Part shown: positions 38,410-49,704 of the stretch, piece by piece
How the letters are laid out: each line of letters starts with the position of its first letter
Numbering within the stretch: position 1 is the stretch's first letter
Source of the DNA: Zeugodacus cucurbitae
Taxonomy: Eukaryota; Arthropoda; Insecta; Diptera; Tephritidae
NCBI RefSeq assembly: GCF_028554725.1
Contig: NC_071668.1
Span: 60,792,232 to 60,856,231 of the forward strand
Reading direction: 5' to 3'
DNA: 64,000 nucleotides
Position numbers and translations under genes: made by a program
Notes under the pieces: model-generated
Database searches by the model: none
What the model was told of the DNA's origin: nothing
Seen by the model: only the letters and a program-made list of their open reading frames with translations

Positions 38410-41370
38410 AGAATCAAAAAACGAGAAGAAAGTGAAAAATTTTCCACAGTGCGTTACCACCACAAGCCTAATGGGAATTGTCGTGAGCAACATGTGTCTG
38501 TGTTCTGGCGGGTGTAATTTTTCGCCCATAGTTGGCTGGGTTGCATGCGAAACCATGCACCAACCATGCCTTGCTGTTGGCACAGCCGTTGGCTTTGCGG
38601 GCGCGCAATTCGACTTCATGGTTCGTGGTTACGGTGTGGCAACTAAAGTGTAGCTACAAATGCACATGAACATACTTGTATAGATATGTATATGCGAGCG
38701 ATTTAATATGAGCATCTGTATGTATGTATATATATTTTCAAATATAAAGTTCTCTAATTTATATGACAATTAAATTGGGAGTAATGGATATTTAATGTAA
38801 TCAGATTTCACCCATATAATTGAAGGTTTGATTGAGATTATACATATAAGAAGAAAAGAGGTTGGATAATTATACAATATTTATAATATAGTAGAGATTT
38901 GGTTTAGCTTGGATTATTAATTTTTGTTAAGTCGGATGAGATAAACTTGTGTAAGGCGGCTAAAATAATGTTGGATAACAGAAACAAATATAAGACTCAC
39001 CGCCCGTAATTAATTAAGACATTAAACAACTAAATGTTACTTGTTGCATTAATAAACAGGTTTCCATGTTGCTACCGAGAATCAGTCATTATTAAAAGTT
39101 GTTTGCTTGTTTTTATTGCAACATTTTATGAATTCTCTCCTGTTTTAATTTACTTTTAACTTTGTGTCAACATTTCACTCACATCCCCTGTGTAATGTAC
39201 AAAAGTTTTTTTCATGAGCGCATGTCAGCGCTTTCGTCAAATAAAGTTAGTAAGAATAGCACGAGCAGGCGCATGTCAAGATATATCAACAACGACAGCA
39301 ACAACATGTGAACCAAGTGAACTTGTCACTGATGTCTCCATACTGGATCAGCTGGAATTCATGGTAAAAAGGAGAAACAAGATGCAGATCGATTCAAATT
39401 GAGGTGTTATCAGTTACTCGATGCGACATTTAGGAGCTTCAAATCAACGGAAGAGTACTAAAATATATAATTTATTATTAATTACATACATTAAATTAAA
39501 AAAGGAATCTAGTATATAAAAAATAATTTAATAAATATTAATTAATAAAATAATAACCCCAAAGGTTATAAATTCTCCAACAAAGTCAAATAATACAATC
39601 AATAGAATTTCTGCTGGCACACAACAAATCCCTTTTCGGAAAACTTTCAACGGATAGCTGTCTTAGAACTTGGATCGTGTTTATACGAAAATTGCATGTA
39701 GTCTGACTAAGAGTTTGCCCCCATGTATACGCAAATGTATATATTGGAACACATATGTATTTGAAAAACTATTTTACCATATACGAGTATGTTCCTAAAA
39801 GTAAACAAAATTATAGGCACTGAATTGAATGTCAGTGTGCTTTATTGAAACAATATACACCAACTGCATTTCCTTAAAATAAATTGTGTTCTCTTCCTTA
39901 ATTTATTGCACGAAAACACTGCTAAGGGACTAACTGTTTTATTAAACGTCATATAGCTTTTGCATCCTATTGACGCTTTGTCGGTTAAAATACGTGATGG
40001 GACCTAGGGAGTTAGCTATGAATTTAGCTTTAGGAAACACCAAACGGCATTCTCTTGGTACCCACTACTGGTCTGGCGAAATTTAAAATATATAAAAGTA
40101 AGAAAGAAAGTTTAATGTCGTAATGTAAATTTTCTTCATGCTTTATATATGTAAAATATCTGTGTAATTAAACTAATTATTTCGTGATTTACATGTCTTT
40201 CCATTGCAACCCAAAGTGTGAAGTAGTTAAACGGTATGATGCTGAAAGCCATTTGATATTTAAAAGAAAATACTTTGGAGATCGCTGTACTGATCGCCGT
40301 ATACGAAATAGTAAATGGCATTTTTTTTCATCTTCTCTTTAAAGTGTCAATTTAAACTTGTATGTATAAAGTAAATTCGTGTGAATTACCAAAATGCTTA
40401 AATTATCATAATTGTAATGGCACGATTTCATGTTTGCTTAATTTGTTCTTGATATAATTATATTTATTTTAGTCATATTTATTTTTAAATATAAAAATAA
40501 ATTTTTGCTAACATTTCTTTTTTTAATAGCATAATGAAAATTAGTTATTTATTTATATAATGCTACATATACTAACTTATTCGTTTTTGTTCTTGGTGAA
40601 TTTTCTATTATAATTTTCATTAATTCACCGGAAGAAAACCGGATGTGTGCAATGCAAAACAGTTACAAATATTATAGTACTAGTAGAATTCTAAAGTTAA
40701 GTAAAATTTTCTTTAATTAGTGGAATGCTAATTAAATTTCTACCTGTGTGTTGCCTGGATAGCAGAAAATTAAAAAAAATGTATTGCTATATAATAGGTA
40801 GATGTGTTTTGTACTCCATTACAAATATTAATTTAATATAATAACCACCCCGTTGTGTTCTACCACTAACTATGTTCATGTACACAATACACTCTCATAT
40901 CTCCACGTAAAAAGTGATTCACCACAAGGTTGTTAAAGTTAAGTGTTTTCATTACGTATTTTTATAAATATGTATGCAATTTGTTCAGGTAAGCGATTTT
41001 GTACTTTTCATTTTCCAAAAGCTTCATTTGTATATACTGTATGTATTTAATGTTATAATTTTATTTGTAGCTCAAAGTTGCAATTAAATACGCAACTTTC
41101 CACGGTGTACTTTTCTGCTTATATATATAGTAGTTTTGCAATTTTATCTCATATGTTTTCCTAGGGTAGTATACTATCAAAGGAATATGCAGAATTGTGG
41201 TTTTCAATGGTCGATACACGTGTACAGCAGGAGTGATTTTGTTTGCTCTGTTAGGTTTAAAGTCCTAGTTCAAGTTTATTAAAATCACAACACATATAAA
41301 AATCAAAGTATTCTGTATTTAGATTTTAATTTAAACTTACTTCTCTAAAATATAATAATTATATTGTTAA

Positions 41371-42134
41371 CTAGCTGACCGCGCAGTCGTTGCCATGCGT
41401 GAAATTATTTGTTTTGAAAATAAAAGAAAGTTTAATTTATATTGTACTAATCTACTTATTTAATTAATAATCTACATGAAAACAAAAAAAGTATTAATTA
41501 CTGTGAAACTATTAGAAACAAAGTAATATACTAAAACAAAAAATATCTACGCGGCATGGTATCTCGTAGAGCTACACCCCCCTCCGGCGCGCCCGCAAAC
41601 ACCGCTTCTCGCCCGCCGGCCAGCGCAGCGCAGAGTGCGAGTTGATTTTGTTTCGAAGTTATTTATTTGTAATATTATCTTTTAAGTTCTTCGTTGAAAT
41701 TAAGTGTCGTCAAAGACAGTTTTTTCAGAATTAAATACACTTAACCAACAACACATTTATTTGGATAAAGATTAATATTATTATGTTAATACAACTCTAA
41801 TAAATAATTTCGACCAAATTGGTTATCACAAAAACGGTACTCACGGACTTTTTCATCATTAAATAGAAATAATTATTTCATATATAACTTTTGTGTATCT
41901 TGAACCGCTTTCGCAGCGTAAGGAACGGAAGCCCTCAAAGATAAATAATTTACACCGTTTTTACACATTTACCACTGTTCCTTCCTATACTATTGGTCGC
42001 TATGCTATATATCCTCGATAAATGAACTATCCAACAAAAAAGGAATTATTCAATTCGAACCAGTAGTTTCGGAGATTAGCGCGTTCAAACAAACAAACAA
42101 ACAAACTCTTCAGCTTTATAATATTAGTATAGAT
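41371..42134 (+). repeat. Widespread insect interspersed repeat
   Basis: It begins CTAGCTGACCGCGCAGTCGT and ends with the recognisable string AGTTTCGGAGATTAGCGCG, a CAAA tetranucleotide run (about 42086-42105) and TATTAGTATAGAT. From memory, this start and this end occur together in a repeat found in many insect genomes. I do not assign its class with confidence. It contains no long frame. A very GC-rich patch sits in the middle. Confidence 0.55.
41549..41642. other. GC-rich island within the repeat
   Basis: About 75 of these bases are runs of C and G (CCCCCCTCCGGCGCGCCCGC and what follows), in surroundings of roughly 70% AT. It is far outside local composition and includes several CpG and GGCGCGCC-like motifs. 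It looks like an inserted or captured segment rather than part of the AT-rich repeat body. Confidence 0.6.
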
Positions 42135-43189
42135 TTCAATATTTTTCAAACAAATATACGGGCTGGGCTTGTCATTGAAATTGATACATGAGGTTTATGT
42201 GTGAACACACACAGTAGCTATGAAATGGAATATAAGTATTTGTAAACTACATATATCTTGTTATAAGTGCTAGTTAGCGACAAAGTTATACATAGATGCT
42301 CTACATCACGCTTGACATGGCGTATACGTAACGTGATTATAATGCAATAATAAAATAGGAATATCTAACGCTACAAGAACGCAAAGCTACTCTAGCTAAT
42401 GGGAAGGATAATTACTATAACGATAATGAAATATTTTGATAGTTTTTATTAGTATGATAGACTGTAACAACAAATCGTTAATGGAAGGGAGAGTGCTCGT
42501 AGGTGGCTTAGAATAATTGTAGTAGGTATGTACATATATATATATGTATATAATAAGGAGGATTGGCTTTAAACAGTAAAATCTAGCAAGAATCTTATAA
42601 GACATATCAAATTCATGCTTGTTGTTAAGTTGACTATCATCCAAACTGGACAATTTACACTTTATTCTATATTTCTTTTATGAATGATTTAAAAAACTAA
42701 ACTAAACACAGTAGAAAAGAAAGAGATTCAAAAATGCCTAATTTTTTTTAAAAAGCACATTTATATTTAAAATGTTTAACAAGGCATAAATTGAGATTTT
42801 GTCACGGAGAGTTTTGCGGTTGTTCATTGGTTGCTCATATTTAGTTGGCTATCATATTAGTTAAGCCGTGATTTAGGTTAACCGTGATAACATCATACAA
42901 TTGTTAAGAGATTTCCGTCGGGGGCATTTTTCATGGTATATTAATTAATTACCTGATCCTTCTTTCGAAAAAATCAAATTTGGTAATGAGCTATTTAATT
43001 TAAGTTTTGTTTAAATACATTAATCTTAAATATTTAAAACATATAGTTAAATAATATTTTCTGATTTACTTTAAATTGACTTTTAATGCGTAAAATAGAC
43101 CTAGAAAAATAATATACATATAAGGATCTACACACTCGACCGTGTATGTAAAATGTTATATTGAACTATATCAAATAAATAACCCACAA
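42135..43189. other. AT-rich non-coding DNA
   Basis: No gene recognised. A TA/TG microsatellite lies at about 42533-42552. Confidence 0.6.
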
Positions 43190-43380
43190 ACATACTGCTA
43201 CTATTATTAAGAGGAAAGATTTGCATGTATGTTTGTACTGAATAAACTTAAAAACTACTGTACCGATTTCAAAAATTCGTTCACCATTGGAAAGCTACAT
43301 TCACCCCGAGTAACCCCGAGTGTTGCTAGAATCTCAACTTTCTGGAAATAGTTCCCAGGTGAGGGTATCAAAAAGACTAC
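43190..43380. repeat. Probable dispersed repeat fragment
   Basis: The run TGTTTGTACTGAATAAACTT, followed by an AAAACTACTGTACCGATTT-type sentence and GAAAGCTACATTCACCCCGAG, resembles a common insect repeat from memory. No termini are visible and there is no second copy in this window. Confidence 0.35.
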
Positions 43381-43411
43381 GAATCTTAATCAGAAACTGA
43401 AAATCGAGAGG

Positions 43412-43590
43412 GTCGAGTAACGAGCGCTCGCAGTTGCTTGCTGAACAAAATTTCAAAATATCCCAAGTACGCGCTTGAGAGTCGAGTACGGAGCGTGTGC
43501 AGCGTCTTCAAGAACAAAATATTAGAAATATACAAGCTCGCACTAGGGCGTCGAGCTGTGAGCATTCCCAACGTCTTCATATTCAGGGAG
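43412..43590. repeat. 69-bp tandem repeat, about 2.6 diverged units
   Basis: Units start with GTCGAG at 43412, 43481 and 43550, exactly 69 bp apart, and share the order CGAG, GAGC, a GC-rich middle, GAACAAAAT and a CGC/CTC end. The period is a multiple of three. The minus strand is open from 43598 to 43386 and reads as a 23-residue repeat (MKTL/LKTL...SASLYI/SSAYLG...). GC content is above that of the flanks. Either a minisatellite or a remnant of a repeat-containing exon. Confidence 0.7.
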
Positions 43591-43637
43591 AAAGACAACA
43601 GACATAATAAGTTTTAGCTGATTACAAATAAAATATA

Positions 43638-43988
43638 ACTTCTGTAATCACAATTAACTAATTAATAAATTTTGGGTACATTTAACTGCTTTTGTAATCA
43701 CCGTACCCAAAATTTTCGAACTCGCAACTAAAATCAAAGAACGTATAATAATACATAAAAAATATTATACATTCTTTGACTGGACGTTATTGCTACAGTG
43801 ATCGAATTTGAATTATTGAACACCTATATGTACTGTGATCGAACAAAAGCACTGAACTTCTCTATAGCTACTCAACTGCTATTGCGATTGTAAATCACTA
43901 ATATTTACGAAAATTGACCGCAGTTGCTACATGCGATTTTTCAATCACAGTGAAAAAATCACCGGTAGTGAAATATCGCTCATCACTA
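43638..43988 (+). mobile_element. hAT-type MITE, copy 2, 5'-truncated
   Basis: It aligns with the interior and right end of the element at 1083-1733, sharing TTTTGGGTACATTTAACTGC, GAACAAAAGCACTGAACTTC and the right terminus GAAATATCGCTCATCACTA. The left terminus and the tandem 37-bp units are missing, so no TSD can be defined. A 44-bp hairpin is inserted at 43735. Confidence 0.75.
43735..43778. repeat. 44-bp hairpin inserted in the hAT MITE
   Basis: CAAAGAACGTATAATA is followed after 12 bases by its reverse complement with one mismatch. The sibling copy at 1083-1733 lacks this segment, so it was gained here or lost there. Confidence 0.65.
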
Positions 43989-45451
43989 GTTACTACATTT
44001 GCCACCTGTGAACACTTTTTTTCTGTCTTATAGATATTTAAAGAATAATTTCTGTAATTTTCAAATAAAAATGGTGCGACCGCCTTGTCAGCATAAATCC
44101 TGACAGGATCATCCAAAATGGAAAAACAAAAATAAGTGTTTTAGATAAGACCATAAACTTGTGCTTGAGCAAAGGAAAGACAAAAAAAGTACTGAAAACG
44201 CGTTTAAAGTTTTGAGAAACAATAATAGATGACTTGGAGCGCCCCTTCCAAAGGCTGTATCTCCGAAACTATTGTTCGGCTCGACTTAAATTTTTTTTTT
44301 AACCCACGAAACCCATGTAACCATTAAGCTTCCCTCTCAAATATACTTCATCGTAAAATTTGAGACCGAACTATATAGAAAAAATTGTATCTCCGAAATT
44401 CACCGGCACAATGAAAGGGTTAATATTTTTTGTTTATCCGCAAATTGCGTCTAACCGATTATAAAAAATATAAATATTAATTGTCAACAATTTTAACCGC
44501 TCTTACCTAAACATATATATATATATATATGTATATGTATATAGGATGTACAACAATATATGTATGTGAGATCATAATGGCGCCCATATACCTACAACCT
44601 AAATACCGATAAAATAAAAAATATAATTTAAATTACTTAAAAACACTGACAACATTACTTAAATTGTTTATGACCCTAAATTAAAAAAAAAAATTAAATG
44701 TAATAATGAATGATCCTGGAAGATCCACATTTGTCACTGAGGCAACAGCAGAAAGCCAAAACAATTGGTAACACAAAGCTCAGGTGCAAAAGTAAATCAA
44801 TGAATATAAGGATAATGAATCCGTGTTGAATAATTTATATGGTGTGAGAGATTACGCTGTGGAAACTTACCAACTAGTCTGTATTCATGCCCAGCAGGTA
44901 TATATTGAAATACAGTGAGGCCATGAAAGGAGAAGTCTCTGAATTAAATGATGTATACGAATATATATCTATATACTTATATATACTCGCATGTACATAT
45001 ACCAATATGCACATGCTTTGCAAAGTTGTCAGGAACTTTTCCGTAGAAAACATGCAAACACACATATAAATAAATAATAAAATAACACACATAGTGTTCT
45101 AGAGTGAGGTGCATATATGCAGTTATCAGCTATCAAACAACAGCGATTGTTTTTAAAATTCAATGTGGCACTTCGAAAGGATAATTTTCCACCCGATATA
45201 AAAACCCATTTGCTATTTCAGTTCTGTGACCTATCCGTAAACACTGATAAGGTAGTGGCTTGTTTGTTTACAGCAACAGGTGTCCATAGCAGTGGTACAT
45301 ACTTTTTCTCTACAGTGGTGCTATTTTTGATTTCCTAACCAGGATATAAAAAATAATCTCTCGGCGTCTATGACTGCAATCGTTGGAAAATATAAGTTTT
45401 TTGTTTCTTTTGTTTACGAAATTTCCCGCTTCACTATAGTATATACCGACA
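43989..45451. other. AT-rich DNA, partly repeat-like
   Basis: No gene recognised. The segment of about 44220-44420 contains TGTATCTCCGAAA twice in a mixed-composition stretch and may be a decayed repeat. A TA microsatellite lies at 44515-44540. Confidence 0.5.
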
Positions 45452-45453
45452 TA

Positions 45454-45754
45454 CAGTGGAACTTCCATAACTCGAACTTCTATAACTCGAAGATCTCCAT
45501 AACTCGAACACTTGACATGGGAATAGCGTTTAGAAGCCAAATTTCGTACAAATTTCCTTCCCTAACTCGAAGTTCTCCATAACTGGAACTCTAGAAGTGG
45601 CAATGGAAGGCAACTTTCATTCAAATTTGTTTTCATAAATCGAACTTTTCATTTAAAAATGTATATATTTTAATGAAAATTCTATAACTCGAAGTCTCTC
45701 TAACTCGAAGTTTTTTTGTGGATTATGGTGATTCGAGTTAGAGAAGTTCCACTG
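45454..45754. mobile_element. pogo/Tigger-like MITE 2
   Basis: A 301-bp element flanked by TA (45452-45453 and 45755-45756). The left end begins CAGTGGAACTTCCATAACTC and the right end is its inverse, with two mismatches in 23 bp. TAACTCGAA motifs recur about six times, mainly near the two ends. The TIR differs in sequence from MITE 1 (13617-14130), so it is a separate family of the same type. No coding frame. Confidence 0.85.
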
Positions 45755-45756
45755 TA

Positions 45757-47267
45757 GTTTGTTAATATTTTTGCTCAAAGTGGTAAAGCTTTTTTTGCAC
45801 ACTGGCTAGTACTACAAGAGCTACTGCACAGTTCCTGTTTGTGTTATTTGTAGATTTTGTTTTGAATTTCAGTAGTGGCCAACTATATTTTCTCAACCGT
45901 TGGCAACACTTGCTATTGCACAATCTGGAAGAATATTTTCTTTCATAGCACAATCATTTCTGAGGTATGCTATGATTTGCATGCATACGCAAGCAAAGTG
46001 TGAATTATTTGTTTAGTTACTTGATAGTTGCTCAAGTGGAGAATGGAATATGTAGAAAATATAGCGTAAAATATAGTTTGTTGTCAAATGCAGCAACGAA
46101 GCAAATTCGTTAGCTTTCTTCGTTTGAAGTTGCAAATAGAACATTAGATTTGTTTAGTTTGCTTCACTCGGCTCGCCAACCGACTGAGTTGTCTTCTCGT
46201 TACTATGAACACTCGAATGTTGCAATTCAACACTTGCCACTGATTTAAATAAATTTCAGCGTATTTAACGATCCCCAAAGTACATTATATTGTCGAAGCT
46301 TGAAATATCCACATCAATGTCCTGTTTTACCAAACAGGAAAACTACATTCATCTCCATAAGCTCTTCAACAATTAAATATATATATTCTACTTCAGAAGA
46401 ATTTCAAATTACTTGCTCTTATTTTACAACGTTAATATATGTTAGAGTGATTGCTAAGAAAATATCCGAACATGTTGGTTTATTGCAACAACAATTCATC
46501 ATTTAAGACTACCCATTCTCCTAAGATCAGTATTAATTTTTTAGTACACAATCATGCGGTTAATTATACTCCACAAAATGTCAAGGTCAATTACACTAAG
46601 TGCTTACCTTGTTGCATGTCAGCATTTTAGAAGAGGATGATAGCATGCATTAAATAAGGGGTATGTGACCCGACAATATGAAGTTATAAGTTGATTAAGA
46701 TAGATTGAACTTACGCTTAATAAAGTTTAATCTTTCTATATCTATATATATAAGTAACAAGTCTTTTGTAGTCCTATCTGACAGTTTTGTAAACTATTTG
46801 TGACTTCCACAATGTTCGCTGACGCAATGCTGCGGCATGCCACAAGTTCGTTAGCACACACACTAGTAGATGCAAAGCACAATATTTTTCCACTTTTTAC
46901 TCCTGTCATAGTTTGGACAGTTTTCTGACTTGACTTTGTTTGTTAAAACGCGACACTGGTTCGTTGGTTTTTGAAATGTGCTATTTTTTATTGCGTGGTT
47001 TTGCACTGTACTTATTTCATCATTGACAAACTTTAAATTGTGTGTGAGTCTTTAAGGTTTCAGGTCATTTACTTTAATTTTTTATTTCTTTTCGTATGAC
47101 TTCTTTGTTGATTTACGAATCTGTGCATCACGAAATATATGCGCATACATTTAAAACTTCCACACATCACTGATAATACTCCAGGTTTAGTATTACAAAT
47201 AAAATTTCAAACATTCGATAACACAGGCCAACACTCAATTTGCTTCTTTGAATTTACCAACTGATTC
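45757..47267. other. AT-rich non-coding DNA
   Basis: No gene or element recognised; a TA-rich run lies at about 46735-46755. Confidence 0.6.
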
Positions 47268-47269
47268 TA

Positions 47270-48202
47270 ACGGGTGATTTTTTTGAGGTTAGGATTTTCA
47301 TGCATTAGTATTTGACAGATCACGTGGGATTTCAGACATGGTGTCAAAGAGAAAGATGCTCAGTATGCTTTGACATTTCATCATGAATAGACTTACTAAC
47401 GAGCAACGCTTGCAAATCATTGAATTTTATTACCAAAATCAGTGTTCGGTTCGAAATGTTTTTATCGACAAATTTTGTTCAGCGATGAGGCTCATTTCTG
47501 GTTGAATGGCTACGTAAATAAGCAAAATTGCCGCATTTGGGGTGAAGAGCAACCAGAAGCCGTTCAAGAACTGCCCATGCATCCCGAAAAATGCACTGTT
47601 TGGTGTGGTTTGTACGCTGGTGGAATCATTGGACCGTATTTTTTCAAAGATGCTGTTGGACGCAACGTTACGGTGAATGGCGATCGCTATCGTTCGATGC
47701 TAACAAACTTTTTGTTGCCAAAAATGGAAGAACTGAACTTGGTTGACATGTGGTTTCAACAAGATGGCGCTACATGCCACACAGCTCGCGATTCTATGGC
47801 CATTTTGAGGGAAAACTTCGGAGAACAATTCATCTCAAGAAATGGACCCGTAAGTTGGCCACCAAGATCATGCGATTTAACGCCTTTAGACTATTTTTTG
47901 TGGGGCTACGTCAAGTCTAAAGTCTACAGAAATAAGCCAGCAACTATTCCAGCTTTGGAAGACAACATTTCCGAAGAAATTCGGGCTATTCCGGCCGAAA
48001 TGCTCGAAAAAGTTGCCCAAAATTGGACTTTCCGAATGGACCACCTAAGACGCAGCCGCGGTCAACATTTAAATGAAATTATCTTCAAAAAGTAAATGTC
48101 ATGAACCAATCTAACGTTTCAAATAAAGAACCGATGAGATTTTGCAAATTTTATGCGTTTTTTTTTTTTAAAAAGTTATCAAGCTCTTAAAAAATCACCC
48201 TT
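47270..48202 (+). mobile_element. DD41D mariner (rosa-like), internally deleted
   Basis: A 933-bp element flanked by TA (47268-47269 and 48203-48204). The left end ACGGGTGATTTTTT and the inverted right end AAGGGTGATTTTTT form the terminal repeats. It contains the first codons and the catalytic part of a mariner transposase with a deletion between them. An AATAAA lies downstream of the stop. The 3' part is nearly identical to the element entering the right edge of the window at 63783. Confidence 0.9.
47383..48095 (+). pseudogene. Mariner transposase, DD41D type, deleted and frameshifted
   Basis: The family enzyme cuts and pastes its own element by binding the terminal repeats and using three acidic residues. 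The ATG at 47383 starts 26 codons (MNRLTNEQRL...CSVRNV), then at about 47457-47463 the sequence jumps to the catalytic domain in another phase. That second frame runs 47442-48095 (217 codons). In it the first Asp is in FSDEAHFW (residue 15), the second in FQQDGATCH (108) and the third in LTPLDYFLWG (150), so 41 residues separate the last two. The C terminus is NEIIFKK. Mariner transposases of this kind have about 340 residues, so roughly 100, including the helix-turn-helix DNA-binding region, are missing. The product cannot be functional, although the catalytic residues survive. Confidence 0.9.
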
Positions 48203-48204
48203 TA

Positions 48205-49704
48205 GTTAATTTGGGTGCGCTGAATTCAAATCTGTAATCAGTTTGTCTCTATCAGCTCTAGTTTTATATCATGCTATAGCTTTTTTATACCCTCCACTTA
48301 TGACCTCCAATTATGACCGTCTGTCAGGTTTTTACAATAATGTTATAAGTTAGTAAAAATGCCTTTTTTTACTTTCACAGCGATGTTAATCGCTTTATTG
48401 ATTCTTTCTGAATGAATGCCTTAGTTAAATGACTTATCTTAGTAAGCTTATAGTTACTGCTTGCTCCACGAAGAAAAGGCTAGCAACAAAATTCCAAGCT
48501 GCAGGTTTTGGCTGGAAAACCGAGCTATGCAGGTGTTGTTGTGTGTTGCTATGCTGGCCAGTCAGCTAACGCCACGCACGTACGCATATTGAGTAATTTC
48601 ACATAAACTTGAGTGCAAGAATTCACTCAGCTGACACTATAGAGAGTGCAATAATTGGTCGGGATTAACCTATACAAATAAAATTCCCGTTAAACAGCTA
48701 GTAACTACACAAAAAATAATATTTTGGGAAACTGCTTGTAGTTCTAAATTATAATATAAGTTCTAAATTATAATATAATAAGCCGCCGGAATTTAAAAAT
48801 AATTACATATTTTTATAGTAAATGTGTTGTTCAGTTTTAGCCCTTTTAGCTTTCAAATATTTTTACAGTTTTCTGTGACATTTTTTTAAATCGCGAATTT
48901 TTACAAAGAGAATTAACTATAAATATTATATTTATGTTCTCTATAAAATGCACAAATGAAGGTTTTTTCTTAAAAAAAAATATTTGCTCCCTAAATAATC
49001 CTCATGCATGCATTTTAAATATTATTTTCGCTTATATGAGCATTTTCTATCAACACTAATTACCACTTATTACCAGCTTCCAGTATTCATCGTTGGCAAT
49101 TTAAGTAGACATAAGTAAGTAAGTAGTCGTCGCAATATCAAAGCTGGTACGACAGGTGGTATAAGCAACACTAACTTCGGTATAAAGAGCTATCACTGTC
49201 ATGGCACTCCTTAAAAGTACATACCCCTTTGCGACATGTCTTATTAAAACTGTTATTAGACGAGTAAGATATTAATGACAGTAGTTATGTGAAAGTGATA
49301 GCACTCTCATAAGTTCGCATATGAAGCTAAGCATATAACACCAACGCTGCTTATACAAACTTATAGATCCATATATGTACATACATATATAATTAACGAA
49401 CTAGTTATGATGAACGAACTAGTTAATACCAAGTGCCCTTACTCAAAACCGTCTCAATTGAAATAAAATGGCAAATAGTTTGTCTTCAAAAGATGACAAG
49501 AGTACTTTGCGAGGTAATTTAGTGAAAGTGTGAAAATAAGTTATATGAAATGTAAGAAAATATTGAAAATAGTTAATGTAATGTAGTTGAAATGTAATTT
49601 TCTAAAATTACTCTATGTAACCTGAGACTTAGTTACAAAATCACAATGTTTTATAAGTTGAATGTGAGTATATGTTTTTGAATTTTCAAAGTAGTATTTT
49701 TTTT
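48205..49704. other. AT-rich non-coding DNA
   Basis: No gene recognised. TTTTTATACCCTCC at about 48284-48300 slightly recalls a HINE start, but nothing else of that family follows. Confidence 0.55.

Larger units (their letters stand above)
37274..41370. other. AT-rich DNA with two less AT-rich patches
   Basis: No gene could be supported. The segment 38432-38653 is GC-richer and open on both strands for about 73 codons; the plus reading is Gly/Cys/Val-rich but matches no family I know. An ATG-initiated 62-codon frame lies at 39214-39402, followed only by AT-rich DNA. Either could be a lone exon or chance. Confidence 0.45.

Noticed and set aside
39214..39402. A 62-codon ATG-initiated frame
   Set aside because: Too short and without a recognisable motif; mentioned only in the description of its region.
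44510..44545. TA/TG microsatellites as origins or regulatory sites
   Set aside because: Simple repeats of this kind are abundant across the window and nothing links them to a function.
48284..48330. Possible HINE start (TTTTTATACCCTCC) after the mariner element
   Set aside because: No CCGTC block, body motif or 3' hairpin follows, so the resemblance is too short.
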